Assembly (NCBI GenBank): GCA_907163375.1
Contig: CAJQUW010001646.1
Location: 1-64,000 of the forward strand
Source of the DNA: Prostheceraeus crozeri
Taxonomy: Eukaryota > Platyhelminthes > Polycladida > Euryleptidae
Length of the DNA: 64,000 nt
Reading direction: 5' to 3'
Shown here: positions 12,053 through 22,246 of the stretch, piece by piece
Layout: every line of letters begins with the position of its first letter
How positions within the stretch are numbered: the first letter of the stretch is position 1
Notes under the pieces: model-generated
Database searches by the model: none
The model's input: only the letters and a program-made list of their open reading frames with translations
What the model was told of the DNA's origin: nothing
Made by a program: the position numbers and the translations under genes

Positions 12053-13744
12053 ATTGTTAAATAAAAATATAGACAACTACAACTTAACTTTGCCACCCGA
12101 ATTTTGTTAGCATATTAACAAATAATAAATCGACATTTGGTCTCTGAAATAATGAAGTTCAGCTCACTTTCATAAAATGAACATATGTGCGTATTACCGA
12201 TTTGCATTGCTTATTGATGATTGATTTTTCGGTACTTCTCGAATTTCATTAACTTTAGAATGGGTCTCTAAAGTTGTTTTTGCTTCGGAACCGAAACAGT
12301 TGATTCCGTTCTCCAGGTCTTTATTTATTTTCGGAGTAAAAGTTTTAATCAATAATAAAATGTCTAGCATTAAATGACGCTGAAGTGATAATTTAACAAA
12401 AACAACAGTATGCAACAACTTTCTCGATACTAAAAGATTGTAATCGGAATAACAATAATAATGTAATACTAGTTGTCAATTGCGCTATAATTCTATTTCC
12501 TATACTTCAACTTTTAGAAGCATTTTCCACATGCTCACATCGACGGTGTCGGTGTGTATTCATCAGAATCAACAAAATGACTGCCAATCTGATTAATTAC
12601 ACACGAGACTGGCATAAGTATTTGTCAATGATTATGAAATATTATCGTGTACGACAGCGATTCATTTATTTGTTGGGTGACAGATTTGTTGGAGATCTCA
12701 ATCAGACAATGTTCTGTTGTGAAATTTAAAATAATATTTCAATAACGACCGAGTTATCGTGTTCACCCTATATCATTAAAATAATGACGAAACAATAGCT
12801 GTACTATAATTGCCGCGAAGACTCGGTCAGCAATCGCAAAATAACAAGGAAGGTACTTAATGTAATCATAAAGTCAAATATTCTGTCGAGGCCTTAATCG
12901 CTGCATATTAAGCTTTTCACCCTCCCCTGGGCGACACATTGCACAATGTAACTGATGTGTGATTTGAGAAAGTACGGACTAACTGGTTCTAACACCAGCA
13001 AGTCAATAATTAACTCTTTCGGGTTCAATGCTGGATCACCTAGTTCAAATGGACATTAGAAGACCGGGGGAGTGAACATTTGCATGAGCGACATATCCAG
13101 AGGCAATGAAAGCTGATTCTGAAACTTCATAATCAGTGAATAGGCGGATGATAGAATGTTAGGTAAATCAACATTGAAAAGTTGTATCTATGCCAGACTG
13201 TCATCTCATGATTTAGAAAAATCAATCATGATTATCTCATGATTTGCAGTTTAAATGAATGCCATTTTTATACCAGACACCAGCCAAAGCCAGAAATTTT
13301 AGCCAAAATCAAAATCCTGGTTAGATAACAACACAGGCGTTTATTGAGCTGTCAATTAAAAATCACATGGACGTAATTAAAATCAAATACAAGGCGACAA
13401 GCACAATGACGACATTTAAATTGAAATTTTCAAATTAGAATGTCTTCAATGTTCACTAGCATGCCCATATTGCGGGAAAACGAGTTCATTCTCCTAGTAG
13501 TTGAACAGCAGAGAATACGATAGCGTCCGGAAGTTGGTAATATCTGTGGTATAAGTCGGCTTGGATGAATTTAGGCATCGCCTTTTTAAGTACAAAGTCC
13601 GGATCAGGTAAGATTTAACATTCGCAATCTTCACTGAACATATTCGAGTTTCGTAGTCTCCTGCTGTTGTGCACTGACTGGGCTGAAATTTTACAAAATA
13701 CCAGACATGCATGCATTACTAGATATCATGTCTCTACATGACAT
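12053..13744. other. No recognisable feature
   Basis: AT-rich DNA with short random frames only. I see no exon-like segment, RNA gene or repeat structure. Confidence 0.45.
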
Positions 13745-13985
13745 CGGCACTGTGGCCTTGTGTTAGAGTGTTCGCTCTGAGTCCGGGAGACCTTCGTTTA
13801 AACCTTGTTCGGGTCAAACCTAAGGCTTTCAAAATAGGTACAGTCTGCATTCTTGCTAAACACTCAGCACACAGGAAATGAGAGTATAGGATAAATAACA
13901 ACTCGGCCATATGGAAGAAATTCTCCGTGCCTTATGTGCTTCCGAGTATAAGCAAGGTTAATTTATTTTTTTATGATGCAGTTGT
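13745..13985 (+). mobile_element. tRNA-derived SINE
   Basis: The start resembles a degenerate tRNA: an A-box-like GTGGCCTTGTGTTAGAGTG, an anticodon-arm-like stretch, and a B-box-like CTTCGTTTAAACC about 40 nt later. An unrelated body follows (AAACACTCAGCAC, then AACTCGGCC) and a T-rich tail ends near 13975. This is the usual layout of tRNA-headed SINEs transcribed by RNA polymerase III. The B-box is mutated, so the copy is old. Confidence 0.65.
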
Positions 13986-14529
13986 AAACTTCGGCTAATT
14001 TGGTCTTCTCAACAGATGGTTTCAGCTCATGAATGATATATTATCGTCGGGAATCCTTGTGAATCACGCGGTCAAAATGATCAATTCATTTCAACTTGCC
14101 AGAAAAAAATAAGAATAAAATAAATTTCGTTGCTCAAAGGAAACATCATCTCCCGTGCCAAACAGCAAAGTTAGTCTAACATTGCTATCTATTATCGAAC
14201 TTAAAGTCATCACAAAATCTCTTGAGTGCTACAAATACCCTCATACGAGGTATCTCGAAAAGCCGATCTTAGTCTTTCATCATTTGAAAGTGCTAAAGTT
14301 TGTGCTGAGACTCTTCATGTTTTTGATGATGAAATTAAGAGCCTTCGAGAAACTCTGCCACCAATGTGTGATCGTCATGATACTGCTGTTTATTAAGGCA
14401 ACTCTGTAGAAACCGTCGATATTGTCTCTCGATCGATCTAAAATCGATCGATCTTCGAAAAAGAACAAACCCGAAATCGAGTTTTTCAGATCCCATCCCT
14501 ACACCGAAGCCCAAGGACATTTCTGTGAC

Positions 14530-15010
14530 AAATCTGTGTAAACTTGCAAACTTATCTCTTAGTGCAGGTGTTTTTACTTCGCCTTTGCAAAAATATATTG
14601 TGACGCCAATCTTAGAATGGCTGCACTAACAAAAATGTGTACTCCAACAATCGACCAGTATCTCAGTTGAAATTCCTCTTAAAAGTTATTGAAAAAGTTT
14701 TTCTCGGTGCGCTAACAACTTTTAGCATTGATGTCACTACTCTCCTCGTCGCAATCTGCCTGTAAACCCGGCCACTCGACTGAAACTGCTTTATGCAAAT
14801 TTTGCAGTGATTTTAATGTAATTATAGTGACAGCCTATTTTGAAATTGATCGGTTCAAGGGGCGCTTTCTCGATTGTTGGACATTCAACGAGAGACAGTG
14901 TGCCGCTAAATTTGATTTATCAACAAGACTTGCTAAAATTCAAGAAAGATTTGAAAACTCCTTTCTTCTCTTGCATTGCTCATTTGGTTTTATCTCCACA
15001 CCATATTGAT
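14530..15010 (+). pseudogene. Non-LTR retrotransposon reverse-transcriptase remnant (L2-like)
   Basis: In changing frames the translation follows the standard order of a non-LTR reverse transcriptase: LCKLANLSLSAGVFTSPLQK with IVTPIL (about 14531-14620), NNRPVSQLKFLLKVIEKV (about 14655-14710), then QSACKPGHSTETALCKF (about 14753-14805). The corresponding functional motifs are NYRPVSNL and QSAYRPGHSTETALL. Stops and frame changes show decay. Sequence from about 14830 to 15010 is probably the same remnant but too degraded to align by eye. Confidence 0.75.
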
Positions 15011-15449
15011 TACATAATATGTAAATTTTGTGGTTAAATATATATCACCGCTAAAATAGCACCGAGTATGCTGACACGGGATGCAGCACTTATTTTGTTA
15101 AGGTCGAGCTCCGTGCTTATATACGAGTAGACGAGCGATAAACACTTTATAATACATTTCAAGCACATCTTTATATATATCAATTTTTCTATACATCTTT
15201 TTATATGTGAATGATGCATTTGCATTACATGACTCTGATTGACTAATTTATGTTAATTTATTTTTTTATTGTCAGGATCATAGTGGTGCAGTACAAAAAA
15301 TGCTTGTGGAGCACTTTGCAAAAGAAGCATACAAATAGACTCCACAAAGTACAAGTGTTACGACGCAGTATTGGCATTATTCACCCCTTAGTCACGTACA
15401 TTATTAATGTCTCGATCATTCGGAAGCAGCATCCTCCGTCGTTTTAGAA

Positions 15450-15832
15450 GCAAAGTCTTGTCGCTCCGGTTCCCAAATAATCACCGGTATCAGTCGATCA
15501 ACTTCGTCCCATTTCTTTGCTTCCTACTACACCATCCAAGGTTTGTGAAAGGTTGATTTTGGAGTCTGGTATGTCATCCCTTTTACGTGAATCATTTGGT
15601 CATTTTCATTTTGGTAATGTCCCATCACCTCTACAGCTTCTGCTCTTATAGCAGTTCATGATAAAACTACGGGTCTTTTGGCAACGTGAACGTGTTCGGA
15701 GTAGCTATCATATTCATAGCCTATATGATTTTACCAAGGGCTTCGACCAATTAGGACACTTTGTCATCATATACTCATTGATGAAAATGAACTTTCCATT
15801 ACCTTTCAGTCAGTGGACTTAAAATCACCTGC
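15450..15832 (+). pseudogene. Second non-LTR reverse-transcriptase remnant (CR1/L2-like)
   Basis: The translation shows VDQLRPISLLPTTPSKVCE (about 15496-15553) and, further on, LYDFTKGFDQLGH (about 15718-15756). These correspond to the RPISLLP motif and the catalytic block DFSKAFD of non-LTR reverse transcriptases. Several stops interrupt the frame. The remnant stops at the palindromic element; I could not recognise its continuation right of 35942, so either the palindrome inserted at its edge or the continuation has eroded. Confidence 0.7.
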
Positions 15833-15838
15833 AGTGAG
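15833..15838. repeat. Left 6-bp target-site duplication (AGTGAG)
   Basis: AGTGAG directly abuts the first base of the palindromic element and is repeated immediately after its last base at 35937-35942. Confidence 0.8.
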
Positions 15839-15861
15839 AGTAGTAAGAAAACGGCGAACAC

Positions 15862-15900
15862 TCGACCGGCGCGCCCCCTCCCCCCCCTCTGGAACGGCAG
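15862..15900. repeat. GGCGCGCC and C-tract near the left terminus
   Basis: A GC-rich patch with GGCGCGCC followed by C-runs ending in CCTCTGGAACGG. The mirrored patch at 35860-35909 has a longer interrupted G-tract. It is unusual in this AT-rich region. Function unknown. Confidence 0.6.
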
Positions 15901-16215
15901 AGTGTCGTGGTCGGCCGCCGTGGTGCTTCGGGTCTGAGTGTCGTGGTGGACTTGGGCGACCGCCAGGATTAGTCTTGAGGCTATAGTGTGTGATGTTTTT
16001 CGTGCTGAATGTTGGGTTGTAAAATGGGCTGTTTCGAGTGGAAGGAGTGGTCGGATGAGAAAACGGAGGCCAGATTCGGATTCAGCGTGAAATTCTGCAT
16101 CGGTATGGTGAGTTTCAAGGCAATCGGCGAGAAAAAATTTTCAACATTTTTCGAAAAAACGACAGAGTTAGAATTTGGGACGTTTTGGTGTGTAGCGCCC
16201 AAACGAAGCATCGGA

Positions 16216-16960
16216 TGAGAAAACGGAGGCCGGATTCGGATTCAGCGTGAAATTCTGCATCGGTATGGTGAATTTGAACGCCATCGGAGAGAAAAAATTT
16301 TGCTGACCTCCCCCCCCTCTGGACAGCTCGCTTCGATTTTGGCTTCCAGTGGACGGATTTTGTCGTGCCATAGCTCGTTTGAAAGCTAAGAGTGAGACAA
16401 ATTCACTGAAAGAATCGGCTTGTTCATATCTGTCTTCGTTTAGATGTGAGACGCCATTTAAGATTTTGGGGCATTGGCGAAAAACGACAGAGTTAGAATT
16501 TGGGACGTTTTGGGCTGTAGCTTCAAAACGAAGCATCGGATGGAAAACGGATTTCAGATTTGGAATCAGCGTGAAATTCTCTATCTGTATGGTGAGTTTC
16601 AAGTCAATCGGCGAGAAAAAGTTTCGCTGACGTCCCCCCCCTCTGGACAGCTCGCTTCGATTTTGGCTTCCAGTGGACGGATTTTGTCGTGCCATAGCTC
16701 GTTTGAAAGCTAAGAGTGAGACAAATTCACTGAAAGAATCGGCTTGTTCCTATCTGTCTTCGTTTAGATGTGAGACGCCATTTAAGATTTTGGGGCATTG
16801 GCGAAAAACGACAGAGTTAGAATTTTTGCGATGGCTGCCTACTGTAGAGCCAAAAAGAAGCATCGGATGGGAAAACGGAGGCCAGATTCGGATTCAGCGT
16901 CAAATTCTACATGGAAATGGTGTATTTCCAGCTCAATCGGAGCACTAGAACCGGAGATAG
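16216..16960. repeat. Outer satellite of the left arm (325-bp unit)
   Basis: Tandem units of about 325 bp. Each has a run of 7-9 C followed by TCTGGACAGCTCGCTTCG (junctions near 16305 and 16635), then a conserved body with AAAACGACAGAGTTAGAA and GAAGCATCGGATG. The open frames here differ only by the length of the C-run, which shifts them, so they are not taken as genes. The satellite lies just outside the coiled-coil gene promoter. Confidence 0.85.
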
Positions 16961-16989
16961 ACGGGTTTTTAGTGTTTGGATGATGGGTA

Positions 16990-17070
16990 TTACGTCATCA
17001 GCTGATCGCCACACACTATATAAGCTGGGAACCGACAGAGACTTGTCATTCAGACGAGAGATTGCCAACG
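16990..17070 (+). promoter_or_regulatory. Promoter and 5' leader exon of the coiled-coil gene (left arm)
   Basis: TATATAAG at 17017-17024 is preceded by TTACGTCA (16990-16997), a CRE/ATF-type bZIP site, and by CAGCTG. Transcription would start near 17045-17050. The leader exon ends at 17070 with the donor GTAAGT. The matching acceptor TTTTTCGCTTCAG ends at 18106, two bases before the ATG. Confidence 0.65.
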
Positions 17071-18106
17071 GTAAGTCGTCTCTCTGAGCTCCGATGATAG
17101 CTTCGGACATTCCAAATCCCGAGTTTCTGTAAGAAACCGACTTAGAAAATTTCATTGCTGATATCAGCTAAGCCGTCAGACTTAGAGGTTCGCCAGGAGA
17201 TGGCCTTCGTCTCCAGGCCATAAAAGACTCCAAAACTTTAAAGGCTTGTAACTTTGCTTCTACAAGTCCGTTTGACTTGATTCAAAAAAGGTTCGGTCGC
17301 TATTGACCTGCCCTAAGTGATAGACTACTTATAAAATTTCATAAGTAGTGCTAAAAAGTTGAAAAATTTAAATTCACTATTTTTGGAGGTTTTCTGGGGT
17401 TTTCGACCCTGCTGAAGTCAATGAAAGCATTTTTAATGATGTCTGAGCCAGTCTTCTCATGCTATAAGCGGCTTTTCACTGAAAGCGAGCAAGACACGGA
17501 GAGTTTTGCTGTAATATTCCACTGACAGGGTGTTCCTTCGGGACGGCGGACGATGCCGTAGTGATAAGTGTGGCAAGGGAATGTGTCATATTTGAGACCG
17601 TAACCGCTGGGACAACTCATGTCTCATGTTGGGCATTTGACACAGCTCTCAACGTAGCACTTTGAACGCCAATCGGTTGAGTCTTAGCTATCTTGTCATG
17701 GGTGGCCTCTAAACATCTCCATTGCAAAACGCTGGTGAATCAAGCACTCTACGGCTTGCTATCAAGCTGATCAAAGCAATAACTTGGGATGTTTCCTCAA
17801 GGTTTTCAAGTATGCTGAGTTCAAATCTGCTATCAGATTTCAAATTTAACTAAGTCTAAGGCAGCTTTGAGGGGTTAGATCCCAGCTACTGTTCACTACC
17901 TTTGACTCGCCGTTGCTGTTACCACTTCGGGCAGTGACAATGATGTCTTCAGCTGTAAATAGCGGGTATCGGGGAAGATCTCTCACTTCCCTAGTGATCA
18001 GTACAAGGCCTTCGGGCTGTCGACGGGATCGAGTGCCACTCACTACACTCAAATCTATCATTCCTCACTAAGTGTAAAAATCATTGTTTTCCGTTTTTCG
18101 CTTCAG
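17071..18106 (+). other. 5'-UTR intron of the coiled-coil gene (left arm)
   Basis: About 1.0 kb between GTAAGT and a pyrimidine-rich acceptor. It holds no gene I recognise. Several short stems are visible, e.g. GGAGA...TCTCC near 17200. The right arm copy lies at about 33003-34039. Confidence 0.55.
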
Positions 18107-18108
18107 AA

Positions 18109-19284
18109 ATGCCGAAATACAATAATATGAAGACCAGTTTCAAACTGTGTCAATGCCGGAAGGTATTCCGAGCTGACGCCTTCAAGAAGCACGCTTGCAC
18201 TAACAAGAAACAGATAGGGGTCGCTCGCTACTATTGCGGAGCCCACAAAGTCAGTCGCTTAAGTGAGCGGCTGGAGGATTGGCACTCACAACACAGCGAG
18301 TGTCAAACAGGCGAAGTAGGCGAAGAAGAACGGAGTTCACTCTTCGCCACTGAGCTCCGTTCTTTGGAGCTACAATCTGCCAACGAGCAAGAACGGACTT
18401 CATTCTTCACCACTGAGGCCACTGAGCTACAATCCGCCATTGAAGCGATTGCCGCTATATCCTCACTTAGTAGCGAGAGCTCGCTGACCAGCAGCGATAG
18501 TGAGGAGGAGGAGGAGGGAGAGCTACAGTCGCAACTTATCGAGGACGTCGACCTCGATCGCGAGACCCCTACAGCCGTAACTGCGAGTGGAATTGCAACA
18601 CAATGTCGCAATTTTGTCAAGCGCCCGCCGGTGATCACCGAACGGGATAGACTAAAGAAAGAGGTGGAGAAGTTGAAGGAGGAGGCCTTCTCATACAAGG
18701 CAAAGTATGAGGACCTAAAGAATGTGACCGGAGAGATGAAGAAGGTGAAGGAGAGATTAAGCGAGCGGGATGGCGAGTTGGAGCAGGAGAGGCTCAAGAC
18801 TCTCGAGGGGAAAGCCAGAGAAGAGGCTTTACTAGCAGAGAGGGAAAGTAGGGAGAAGGAGATACGAAGGTTGAAGGAGGAAGTGGAGAGACTCCGTGTG
18901 CAGATGACTAAGGTGGTCGAGACGAACCACGAGCTGCACCGTTCGGCGCAGCTGGTGGATCGCGATCGAAGGTTGCGTTCCAGTCGTCTGCACATCCCTA
19001 TTAGAAAGGGGAGAGTAGCAGAAACTCCTCTCTTGTACGAGCGTGGAAGAGGGGAGAAATGCTACTCTCGGGTGAAGAAAGGGGTGGAGTGTCTACACTT
19101 CACCTTCGATCATCGTGATCCGATCTCGAATTTCCTTTATGAGGAAGCGTCCGAGAAGATCTGTAAGTAAAAATGACTAAATTAAAATGTAAGATGATAA
19201 CTCACTACTTCTTTCTTTACAGACATCCAAGAGAAGCGACCACCCGCCCCGTTGCCGGAGCCGCAGTCGAAACAGCAAGCCTGA
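18109..19284 (+). CDS. Zinc-finger/coiled-coil protein, about 371 aa, two coding exons (left arm)
   Basis: Exon 1 is 18109-19162 and exon 2 is 19223-19284, joined across a 60-nt intron (GTAAGTA...TTTCTTTACAG). Splicing replaces two terminal codons by a 20-residue Pro/Gln-rich tail ending in KQQA. The N-terminus has Cys/His clusters that could bind zinc: C14, C16, H28, C30 and C43, H46, H59, H62, C65. Residues 110-150 are Ser/Glu-rich, and 178-280 are a strongly charged heptad coiled coil. It could be a DNA- or RNA-binding or scaffold protein. I do not recognise the family. The ATG follows the splice acceptor directly, which supports this start. The gene is the outermost in the arm and points to the centre. 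No catalytic motif is visible. Confidence 0.8.
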
Positions 19285-19667
19285 GTCCCTACCACACACC
19301 CCGAGAACGAACCACCGGCTCTCTTAAGGGCCACCATGGGGCAAGACATGATAGAACCTCCACGCGGTTTGCCCTGGGCAGTCTTCGGACTGGCGAATAC
19401 TATCATTAAGTTGAATCTGCTATCAGTCAACTTGAACGTTGCAAATGAAGTTCGGTGTAATACTTCCTTTCGACGGGCGTTCCTGTAAAGGGCGGCGGTG
19501 AAACCCGTAGCTATGTATACCGCAAGGGACATTCGGCAATGGTCAATCTTGTTAAACCTCTCTGCGTCATGTTTGCAAGTGATTGCCTCTGTCTCAACGT
19601 AGTATGCATTCGCGCCAGGGCGACATTTAGCCAACTGTCGAAGGTTGCCTAAAACTTTCCATTGCAT
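19182..19667 (-). CDS. Hypothetical 161-codon frame opposite the coiled-coil gene's end (left arm)
   Basis: An uninterrupted minus-strand frame with mixed, protein-like composition (for example GANAYYVETEAITCKHDAER and AVYIATGFTAALYRNARR), a Cys-rich C-terminal part and an ending antisense to the intron and second exon of the coiled-coil gene. It is conserved without change in both arms. No TATA box, splice context or poly(A) signal is obvious, and overlap with the opposite gene speaks against it. It may be a real convergent gene, an exon of one, or a long chance frame. Function unknown. Confidence 0.35.
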   Translation of the reverse strand: MQWKVLGNLRQLAKCRPGANAYYVETEAITCKHDAERFNKIDHCRMSLAVYIATGFTAALYRNARRKEVLHRTSFATFKLTDSRFNLMIVFASPKTAQGKPRGGSIMSCPMVALKRAGGSFSGCVVGTQACCFDCGSGNGAGGRFSWMSVKKEVVSYHLTF

Positions 19668-19780
19668 ACGTTATGAGAACCATGAGTTCTACCTGTCTCT
19701 ATCAATGAGACGAATTGATGAATGGAATGAAATGGGAGGACATTCATGCGCCACACGCAACATAACACACTTCTCTCTTC

Positions 19781-20150
19781 CGTAGTCTAACAAGCTCTTT
19801 ACACATGGATCGCAGTCGATTGCTATCCCTGTATCAGAAGTGTAAGCTATCTTAATTTTATTTGACACTATTTCATCTATCATCATCATCGTCCATATGA
19901 AATGTTTTAAGATTTACAAGTTAGACTAAGCGTGCTACTATTTCCAAATGAAAAAGTATACATGGTTAAATCATCCACTTAAGCCCATCCGTAGTCTAGC
20001 AAGCTCTTTACACATGGATCGCAGTCGATTGCTATCCCTGTATCAGAAGTGTAAGCTATCTTAATTTTATTTGACACTATTTCATCTATCATCATCGTCC
20101 ATATGAAATGTTTTAAGATTTACAAGTTAGACTAAGCGTGCTACTATTTG
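19781..20150. repeat. 209-bp tandem duplication (left arm)
   Basis: The segment starting CGTAGTCTAACAAGCTC at 19781 recurs with few changes from 19990. It includes TACAAGTTAGACTAAGCG, a word that also starts the inner repeat arrays. A 66-codon minus-strand frame (19689-19889) overlaps the first copy. I do not call it a gene. Confidence 0.8.
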
Positions 20151-20530
20151 TAAATGAAAGATATAGTTTCACCAGTTTACAAGTTAAAAAATAAAGTTTC
20201 AATGGTGTATACGTTAGAAATAAAGGTTTAGCTGTTTGTATATCAAAATAAAGTTTCAATGGTGTATACGTTAGAAATAAAGTTTTAGCTGTTTGTATAT
20301 CAAAATAAAGTTTCAAGAGTTTACAAGTTAGAAATAACGTTTCAATAGTGTATGCGTTAGAAATAAAGTTTTAGCTGTTTGTATATCAAAATAAAGTTTC
20401 AAGAGTTTACAAGTTAGAAATAAAGTTTCAATAGTGTGTATGTTAGAAATTAAGGTATAACTGTTTGTAAAAATAAGATCGCAAGATTTACTAGTTTACA
20501 AGTTAGACTAAGTGTAAATTAAAATAAAAT
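20150..20530. repeat. Short AATAAAGTTT repeat block (left arm, outer side of gene cluster)
   Basis: Units of about 30-45 bp of the kind TTACAAGTTAGAAATAAAG alternate with GTTTTAGCTGTTTGTATATC-like units. They are the same family as the large inner array at 23100-25780, so the four-gene cluster is bracketed by related repeats. One 86-bp multiple is absent from the right arm. Confidence 0.85.
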
Positions 20531-20767
20531 TATAACTGTTCACGAGTTAAAGCGTTGATGCAACGATGAACAATTAATAAGCTGAAAAGTTTTAGATTCA
20601 CTTTAACATTACCATATGTTTACAGATAGAAATGTATCACAGCAAAGCTACTTCATGAGTTAGTTTGCCAGGAGTGTATCATCTCAAACTTTTACTCCGT
20701 CGTTGAAATTTCATGACGACTTTTTGCTAAACGAAAGTTAACACCAGAGGAGCGTAGGGGTGGGTGG

Positions 20768-20775
20768 TATAAAAT
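20768..20775 (+). promoter_or_regulatory. TATA box of the 116-residue gene (left arm)
   Basis: TATAAAAT lies 45 bp before the ATG at 20813, placing the transcript start near 20800. Confidence 0.6.
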
Positions 20776-20812
20776 ACGCCTACAGCACTGAGAGAGTTGG
20801 AGTGCATGAGCT

Positions 20813-21244
20813 ATGTACATTCTTTTGACGACGAGAGGAGCGATTCAGCCGATGGCGCAGGTAGTTTCCCAGAGCATGGAGGACATTGTTTAGGTGACTC
20901 TAAGGGCGTATGTCGAGCTACCTTCAATGATAGGCTTCCAACTCATGATGAATGATGATATGCTTACGACCTACATTCAACCATTGGTGTATGCCCACAC
21001 CCTCCCCCACAACGAGCTTGTCTGCCACATTGTATTCATGAGTGTGGCTCAAAGTAGGAAATTGATTGATGAGACTTTGCTGAAATATCCAAGGCGCGTA
21101 TTCAAGCATGGTCGCCTACTGTTGGAGTATTATTATCAATGGCGCGACGACACACATTTGCCCACCCATGTTTTACTACACCTATCAATGGAAGAATACA
21201 ATAGAGCTTTAGTCGAGACGGTGAAAGGAGACGATGAGCGCTAG
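20813..21244 (+). CDS. Small unknown protein with in-frame TAG or 33-nt mini-intron (left arm)
   Basis: ATG at 20813 follows the TATA box. The frame reads 26 codons to a TAG at 20891-20893 and stays open in the same frame for a further 116 codons to 21244. The stop is present in both arms. A candidate intron runs from CAG|GTAGTT (20861) to TTTAG (20893). It is 33 nt, keeps the frame and removes the stop, giving about 132 aa. Otherwise the product starts later or needs readthrough. The protein is rich in hydrophobic and aromatic residues (LLLEYYYQWRDDTHLP), with no domain I recognise. First gene of the inner cluster. Confidence 0.55.
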
Positions 21245-21333
21245 CGGGCGAATGAAGCATCGGTGAGAGTGGGAATCAACTTGATTCTATTCTCCAATGA
21301 GGATTGTTGTCTAATGAGAATCAAGCATTCCTT

Positions 21334-21341
21334 TATAAATA
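21334..21341 (+). promoter_or_regulatory. TATA box of the 235-aa gene (left arm)
   Basis: TATAAATA about 100 bp before the ATG. A start near 21365 would give a leader of about 75 nt. Confidence 0.6.
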
Positions 21342-21437
21342 GAGAGCCTTCCACACTGAGAATCATTCCATCGTTGAATCGTACAAGTGACGGACGCACA
21401 TTCTCTCTCTACATCCCTGTTATATTATCCAACTAAA

Positions 21438-22212
21438 ATGGTAAGTCGCTACTTTCCTCCCTCTCCTCCCTTGAACGTAAACTTGATAGAATCTTTTTTA
21501 TTTTCAGGCATCTTCTACATCTACTACACTGACAGGACAAAATGGTGGTCAGACGTTACAAGGTTCGCTACAATCAGATCATCTACAGCTGAGACCAGTG
21601 GAAGAAACAACAAAGGTACATAATCCTACACCGCTACAGCGTAAATTTAAACAAGTCTTGCGTCATGAGGATCACAGCGTAGTACTGCGAACGGGAATGC
21701 TCCCTTCCACTGATGTGAAGATATTGAGCAATCAGTATGGGGATTACATACTCATCCCCGTGAGTCCGTACATTCGCCACCAACTTGACATTATTGAAGA
21801 GTACGTGACATTAAATATGGACATTCCTACTCCTCTTGCTCAAGAGTGGAAGGCGAGAGATGAAAAGGATACTCCCTATAGAAAGATTTGGGATGGCAAT
21901 CAAATTTGCCTACCATTATCACATTGGTGTAGTTACTATAAAAAGGATGGAGATCAATCAATACCCATCAGATGTGATGAGCTCGGAGAAGGTACTTGGG
22001 ATATCATTTTCAAAGTGAATGGACTATATTATGCTCAGCACAAGGATAACAAAATAGCCTCTCTCTCGATATACACTGAATCCATCCTATATATTCCAAA
22101 GCCACCCAGCGTAGATGACATTATTGACGAAATCCTTAACAGCAGTGGTACGAAGCGCAAGTCGGAGAAGAATGCTGCATCAAAACGCAAATCAAAGAAG
22201 GAGAATTACTAG
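21438..22212 (+). CDS. Unknown 235-aa protein with basic C-terminal tail, first intron after the ATG (left arm)
   Basis: The ATG (21438-21440) is immediately followed by a donor GTAAGTC. The 67-nt intron ends in TTTATTTTCAG at 21507, and exon 2 (21508-22212) continues in frame, starting Met-Ala-Ser-Ser. The N-terminal 35 residues are Ser/Thr/Gln-rich. The centre looks like a compact beta-rich domain, with IWDGNQICLPLSHWCSYYK and GTWDIIFKVNGLYY. The C-terminus has two KRKS clusters (about residues 211-231) typical of nuclear localisation or nucleic-acid binding. No family recognised; a DNA-binding or structural role is inference only. Its 3' end overlaps an alternative frame for the next gene. 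Confidence 0.75.
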
Positions 22213-22246
22213 TCCTTTCCTAACTCTACCCTATGACAATTCGCTT

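Noticed and set aside
18303-18995. 230-codon Ser-rich frame opposite the coiled-coil gene
   Set aside because: Shadow of the charged coiled-coil coding sequence; composition (Ser/Leu/Phe) is what antisense of Glu/Lys-rich codons gives.
20793-20996. Small frames in the short repeat blocks (for example 30793-30996)
   Set aside because: The frame only reads repeat units and its sequence is periodic.
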